Shown: positions 4,649-6,742 of the stretch, piece by piece
Position numbering within the stretch: the stretch's first letter is position 1
Layout of the letters: every line of letters begins with the position of its first letter
DNA from: SHZI01 sp964391025
Lineage (GTDB): Bacteria; Pseudomonadota; Gammaproteobacteria; Steroidobacterales; GCA-2729495
DNA length: 6,742 bases
Assembly: GCA_964391025.1 (NCBI GenBank)
Contig: CAYMKJ010000015.1
Span: 1 to 6,742 of the forward strand
Direction of reading: 5' to 3'
The notes under the pieces: model-generated
Databases searched by the model: none
The model's input: only the letters and a program-made list of their open reading frames with translations
What the model was told of the DNA's origin: nothing
Made by a program: the position numbers and the translations under genes

Positions 4649-5722
4649 ATGCTCGAAAAAATCATCCACCTTCACCGTAAGGAGCAGTTGCCGGCAATGC
4701 CCCCGGCTATGTCAGACCGGCTGCAGCGGCCACTCCGGGACCTGCGCATCTCGGTCATGGACCGGTGTAACTTCCGCTGTCCCTATTGCATGCCCGTGGA
4801 TAAATACCACCCGGAATTCGAGTTTCTGAAAAGCAGCGAGCGGCTCTCCTTCGAGGAGATCCTGCGGCTCGCCCACATCTTTGCTGCGCTCGGCGTGTGC
4901 AAGCTGCGCATCACGGGCGGCGAACCGCTGCTCCGGCCGAACATTGCGGAGCTGGTGGGCGATCTGTCCCGGGTGCCGGGCATCGACGATATCGCGCTCA
5001 CCACCAACGGCATCCTTCTGGCCCAGCACGCCGCGGCCCTGAAGGCGGCAGGCCTCTCCCGCGTTACGGTCAGCCTGGACTCCCTCGACGATGCGGTCTT
5101 CCTGCAGATGAGTGGCGGCCGGGGAAGCAAGGCGCAGGTTCTCGATGGCATCCAGGAAGCCATTACGGCCGGGCTCGCGCCGATCAAGGTAAACGCGGTC
5201 GTAAAGCGTGGCGTGAACGAGCACACCGTGGTGGACCTGGTGGAGCACTTTCGCGGCACGGGCGTGATCGTGCGCTTCATCGAGTACATGGACGTGGGCA
5301 CGATCAATCACTGGCAGGCTAGCGATACGGTGCCCTCCCGGGAACTGCTCGCGATGCTCGGCGCCCGCTGGCCTCTGACGGCGGCAGAAGCGAATTATCA
5401 TGGCGAGGTCGCGGAGCGGTACCGCTTCGACGACGGCGCCGGTGAAGTGGGCTTCATCTCGTCGGTGTCCGAACCCTTCTGTGGTTCCTGCACCCGGGGC
5501 CGCCTGTCCTCCGACGGCCAGCTCTATACCTGCCTGTTCGCGTCCCGCGGCATGGATCTCAAGGGTCCGCTGCGGGCCGGTCTCGATGACGACCAGTTGC
5601 GAGAGCTGATCACCCGCGCCTGGAGCAACCGGGAAGATCGCTACAGCGAGCTGCGGGCGCAGAAGCCGGGCCCCGATACGCCGGCGAGTGAGAAAGTGGA
5701 GATGTACTACATCGGTGGCTGA
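4649..5722 (+). CDS. moaA: GTP 3',8-cyclase MoaA (radical SAM)
   Basis: MoaA is the radical-SAM enzyme that, with MoaC, converts GTP to cyclic pyranopterin monophosphate, the first step of molybdenum cofactor synthesis. The 357-residue product has the N-terminal iron-sulfur motif CNFRCPYC (Cys40, Cys44, Cys47), the SAM-binding RITGGEPLLR (87-96), and the C-terminal cluster ligands FCGSC...C (Cys278, Cys281, Cys295) that hold the second [4Fe-4S] cluster and GTP. It ends in the Gly-Gly tail (356-357) needed for activity in this family. Three in-frame starts are possible: ATG 4649, ATG 4697 (AAGGAG at 4679-4684, 12 nt upstream, rather far) and ATG 4709, just before SDRLQRPLRDLRISV. I keep 4649 because a -10-like box precedes it, but the first 20 residues lie outside the conserved domain. 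It is divergent from the moeA operon, so the two sides of the pathway share one intergenic region. Confidence 0.95.
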   Translation: MLEKIIHLHRKEQLPAMPPAMSDRLQRPLRDLRISVMDRCNFRCPYCMPVDKYHPEFEFLKSSERLSFEEILRLAHIFAALGVCKLRITGGEPLLRPNIAELVGDLSRVPGIDDIALTTNGILLAQHAAALKAAGLSRVTVSLDSLDDAVFLQMSGGRGSKAQVLDGIQEAITAGLAPIKVNAVVKRGVNEHTVVDLVEHFRGTGVIVRFIEYMDVGTINHWQASDTVPSRELLAMLGARWPLTAAEANYHGEVAERYRFDDGAGEVGFISSVSEPFCGSCTRGRLSSDGQLYTCLFASRGMDLKGPLRAGLDDDQLRELITRAWSNREDRYSELRAQKPGPDTPASEKVEMYYIGG

Positions 5723-5748
5723 GTCAGCGTGCCGCGACGTACCCCTCG

Positions 5749-5800
5749 CGCCGGGGTGTACCGGTGGGCGACGCCGGGGTGAATTCGCTCGTGTCGGGGT
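5749..5800 (+). repeat. Spaced short direct repeats upstream of the LexA-like gene
   Basis: CGCCGGGGTG occurs at 5749-5758 and again at 5772-5781. The core CGGGGT appears a third time at 5795-5800. The cores are 23 and 20 bp apart, close to two helical turns each. They lie in the 180-bp gap between moaA and the small winged-helix gene and could be binding sites for a regulator. This is an inference, and short G-rich words can recur by chance in GC-rich DNA. Confidence 0.35.
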
Positions 5801-5902
5801 CGGCTTGCGCACTTAGTGATAGTCCTCGATCTGTTCTACTTCACGACCTGCGGCTGGCGGATCGCGCTGCTCGAACATCGAACCATGAAAGCCCCCCCTT
5901 TT

Positions 5903-6154
5903 ATGAACCCCATTACCACCGAACGCCAAGGCCAGTTTCTGGCCTACATGCATCAATACAGCCTCGTGAACGGTTGCGCTCCGGCGGAAGCCGACATGCA
6001 GCGATTTTTTAAGATCACGCCGCCGAGCGTGCATTCGATGGTGCTCACACTGGAGCGGCGGGGCTTCATTCAGCGTGTTCCCGGGCAGGCACGCAGCATC
6101 ATTCTGATCGTTCCCCCGGAATCCCTGCCTCCCTTAAAGCCTGTCCGACGCTAA
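5903..6154 (+). CDS. Small LexA-N-terminal-like winged-helix DNA-binding protein
   Basis: From ATG 5903 this is an 83-residue protein made almost entirely of a winged helix-turn-helix. MNPITTERQGQFLAYMHQY resembles the LexA opening (M-K-A-L-T-x-R-Q), PAEADMQRFFKITPPSVHSMV is the helix-turn-helix region, and LERRGFIQRVPGQARSIILIV is the wing with the LexA-like G-x-x-R-x-I/L ending. There is no Ala-Gly cleavage site and no Ser-Lys peptidase domain, so it cannot self-cleave as LexA does. It is probably a small transcriptional regulator, and its targets are unknown. The same frame is open from GTG 5816, with a further ATG at 5885. I prefer 5903 because its distance to T-x-R-Q matches LexA. None of the three starts has a clear ribosome binding site. 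A run of seven C and four T lies at 5892-5902, between the two ATG codons. The next gene starts 12 nt after the stop in the same frame. Confidence 0.75.
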   Translation: MNPITTERQGQFLAYMHQYSLVNGCAPAEADMQRFFKITPPSVHSMVLTLERRGFIQRVPGQARSIILIVPPESLPPLKPVRR

Positions 6155-6166
6155 GCCCTTAAATCG

Positions 6167-6742
6167 ATGCCCAACGAAACCCGGAAACCAGGCAAGAAAC
6201 CAGCCAAGAAGCCCGGCAGCTGGAATGCAGTCCGCCAACACCTCATCACCTGGGACAGGCCCGGCCTGCTCGCCCTGGTAAGGGACCTTTACGAAGCGGC
6301 CGCCGCGAACCGCGACTTTATCCAGGCCCGCTGTCACGCCGACGAAAGCAGTGGCGAGGTCCTGAAGAAGTATCGAAGCAAGATCGTGGAACAGTTCTTT
6401 CCTGCGCGAGGCTTTGGCAAACTGAATTTGGGAGAGGCACGCAAGGCGATCCGGGATTACCGCAAGGCCACGGGCAACCTCCCTGGTACGACAGAACTGC
6501 TGATGACCTATGTGGAGAACGGCGCGAGATTCACCCACGAGTTTGGGGACATCGACGAGCGGTTCTACAGCAGCGTGGAGTCGGTTCTGACCGAACTGGC
6601 TGCCCTGTTGCGCGGCGAGGCGCGGGGCCTGTATCCACAGTTCAGCGAGCGCCTGGCGAGAGTTGAACAGATGACCGACGGCATCGGCTGGGGATTTCAC
6701 GACTTCGTCGGAGATGTCATCGGGCAACTGGAGGAAGAACTC
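6167..6742 (+). CDS. Hypothetical protein, possibly DUF6155-like (3' end outside window)
   Basis: An open frame without a stop runs from ATG 6167 to the window end, giving 192 residues. An in-frame TAA at 6152-6154, the stop of the LexA-like gene, excludes an earlier start. The protein begins with a Lys/Pro-rich tail (KPGKKPAKKPG, residues 7-17). It continues with a mostly helical domain: SWNAVRQHLITWDRPGLLAL, VRDLYEAAAANRDFIQARC, YRSKIVEQFFPARGFGKLNL, EARKAIRDYRKATG, then a region rich in acidic and aromatic residues (YVENGARFTHEFGDIDERFY). Coding style is consistent and codons look normal, so I consider it real although it is open-ended. From memory the fold pattern resembles the uncharacterised DUF6155 group, but I cannot confirm that. 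No signal peptide, membrane segment or catalytic motif is visible. It probably shares a transcript with the LexA-like gene 12 nt upstream, having no Shine-Dalgarno sequence of its own. Confidence 0.75.
   Translation, partial: MPNETRKPGKKPAKKPGSWNAVRQHLITWDRPGLLALVRDLYEAAAANRDFIQARCHADESSGEVLKKYRSKIVEQFFPARGFGKLNLGEARKAIRDYRKATGNLPGTTELLMTYVENGARFTHEFGDIDERFYSSVESVLTELAALLRGEARGLYPQFSERLARVEQMTDGIGWGFHDFVGDVIGQLEEEL

Noticed and set aside
5739..5761. Possible terminator hairpin after moaA (ACCCC/GGGGT stem)
   Set aside because: The stem is only 5 bp unless a bulge is allowed, and no T-run follows, so it is not supported as an intrinsic terminator.
4712..5812. Minus-strand open frame of 366 codons opposite moaA
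   Set aside because: It is the mirror frame of moaA, whose identity is certain from its cysteine motifs and Gly-Gly tail.
6134..6727. Long minus-strand open frame of 197 codons at the right end
   Set aside because: It is antisense to the + strand open frame 6167-6742, which has more natural protein composition, follows directly after another gene and needs no unusual start. The minus frame resembles no known family to me.

Overview
The window is GC-rich (about 69% by hand count over 1621-1920 in moeA, about 61% over 701-1020 in the toxin gene) and densely coded on both strands. The REP-type hairpin repeats with a GCGGCTTCAGCCGC core, the style of the Moco genes, and genes that appear to start at or near the transcript 5' end together suggest a gammaproteobacterium, perhaps near Xanthomonadales, Nevskiales or Steroidobacter-like lineages. 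That placement is an inference from style, not from a marker gene.

Layout. Positions 2-325 are the 3' end of an alanine dehydrogenase gene on the + strand. Positions 334-1389 form a small accessory island bounded by a perfect 25-bp inverted repeat, one copy at each edge. Inside it are an antitoxin gene, an overlapping RelE/ParE-type toxin gene, and a second antitoxin gene related to the first that has no toxin after it. Positions 1397-4583 are a tightly coupled minus-strand operon: a quinone oxidoreductase-like gene, an XdhC/CoxI-family gene and moeA. Each start overlaps the previous stop. A 65-bp divergent intergenic region separates this operon from moaA (4649-5722, + strand). After a 180-bp gap with short spaced repeats come a small LexA-N-domain-like winged-helix gene (5903-6154) and, 12 nt further on, an open-ended hypothetical gene that runs off the window (6167-6742).

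How the genes fit together. The core theme is molybdenum cofactor. MoaA starts the pathway from GTP, MoeA inserts molybdenum at the end, and the XdhC-family protein is expected to handle or modify the finished cofactor for a xanthine dehydrogenase/CO dehydrogenase-type hydroxylase that is not in view. The toxin-antitoxin island sits exactly between the convergent 3' ends of ald and moeA, with REP copies 7-8 nt from each stop codon. It looks like an insertion or rearrangement in a convergent gene junction. I found no RNA genes, CRISPR array or complete IS element.

I did not see an obviously new enzymatic system. The most interesting points are the REP-bounded antitoxin-toxin-antitoxin unit, with signs that a second toxin was lost at the REP edge, and the LexA-like regulator/hypothetical gene pair.
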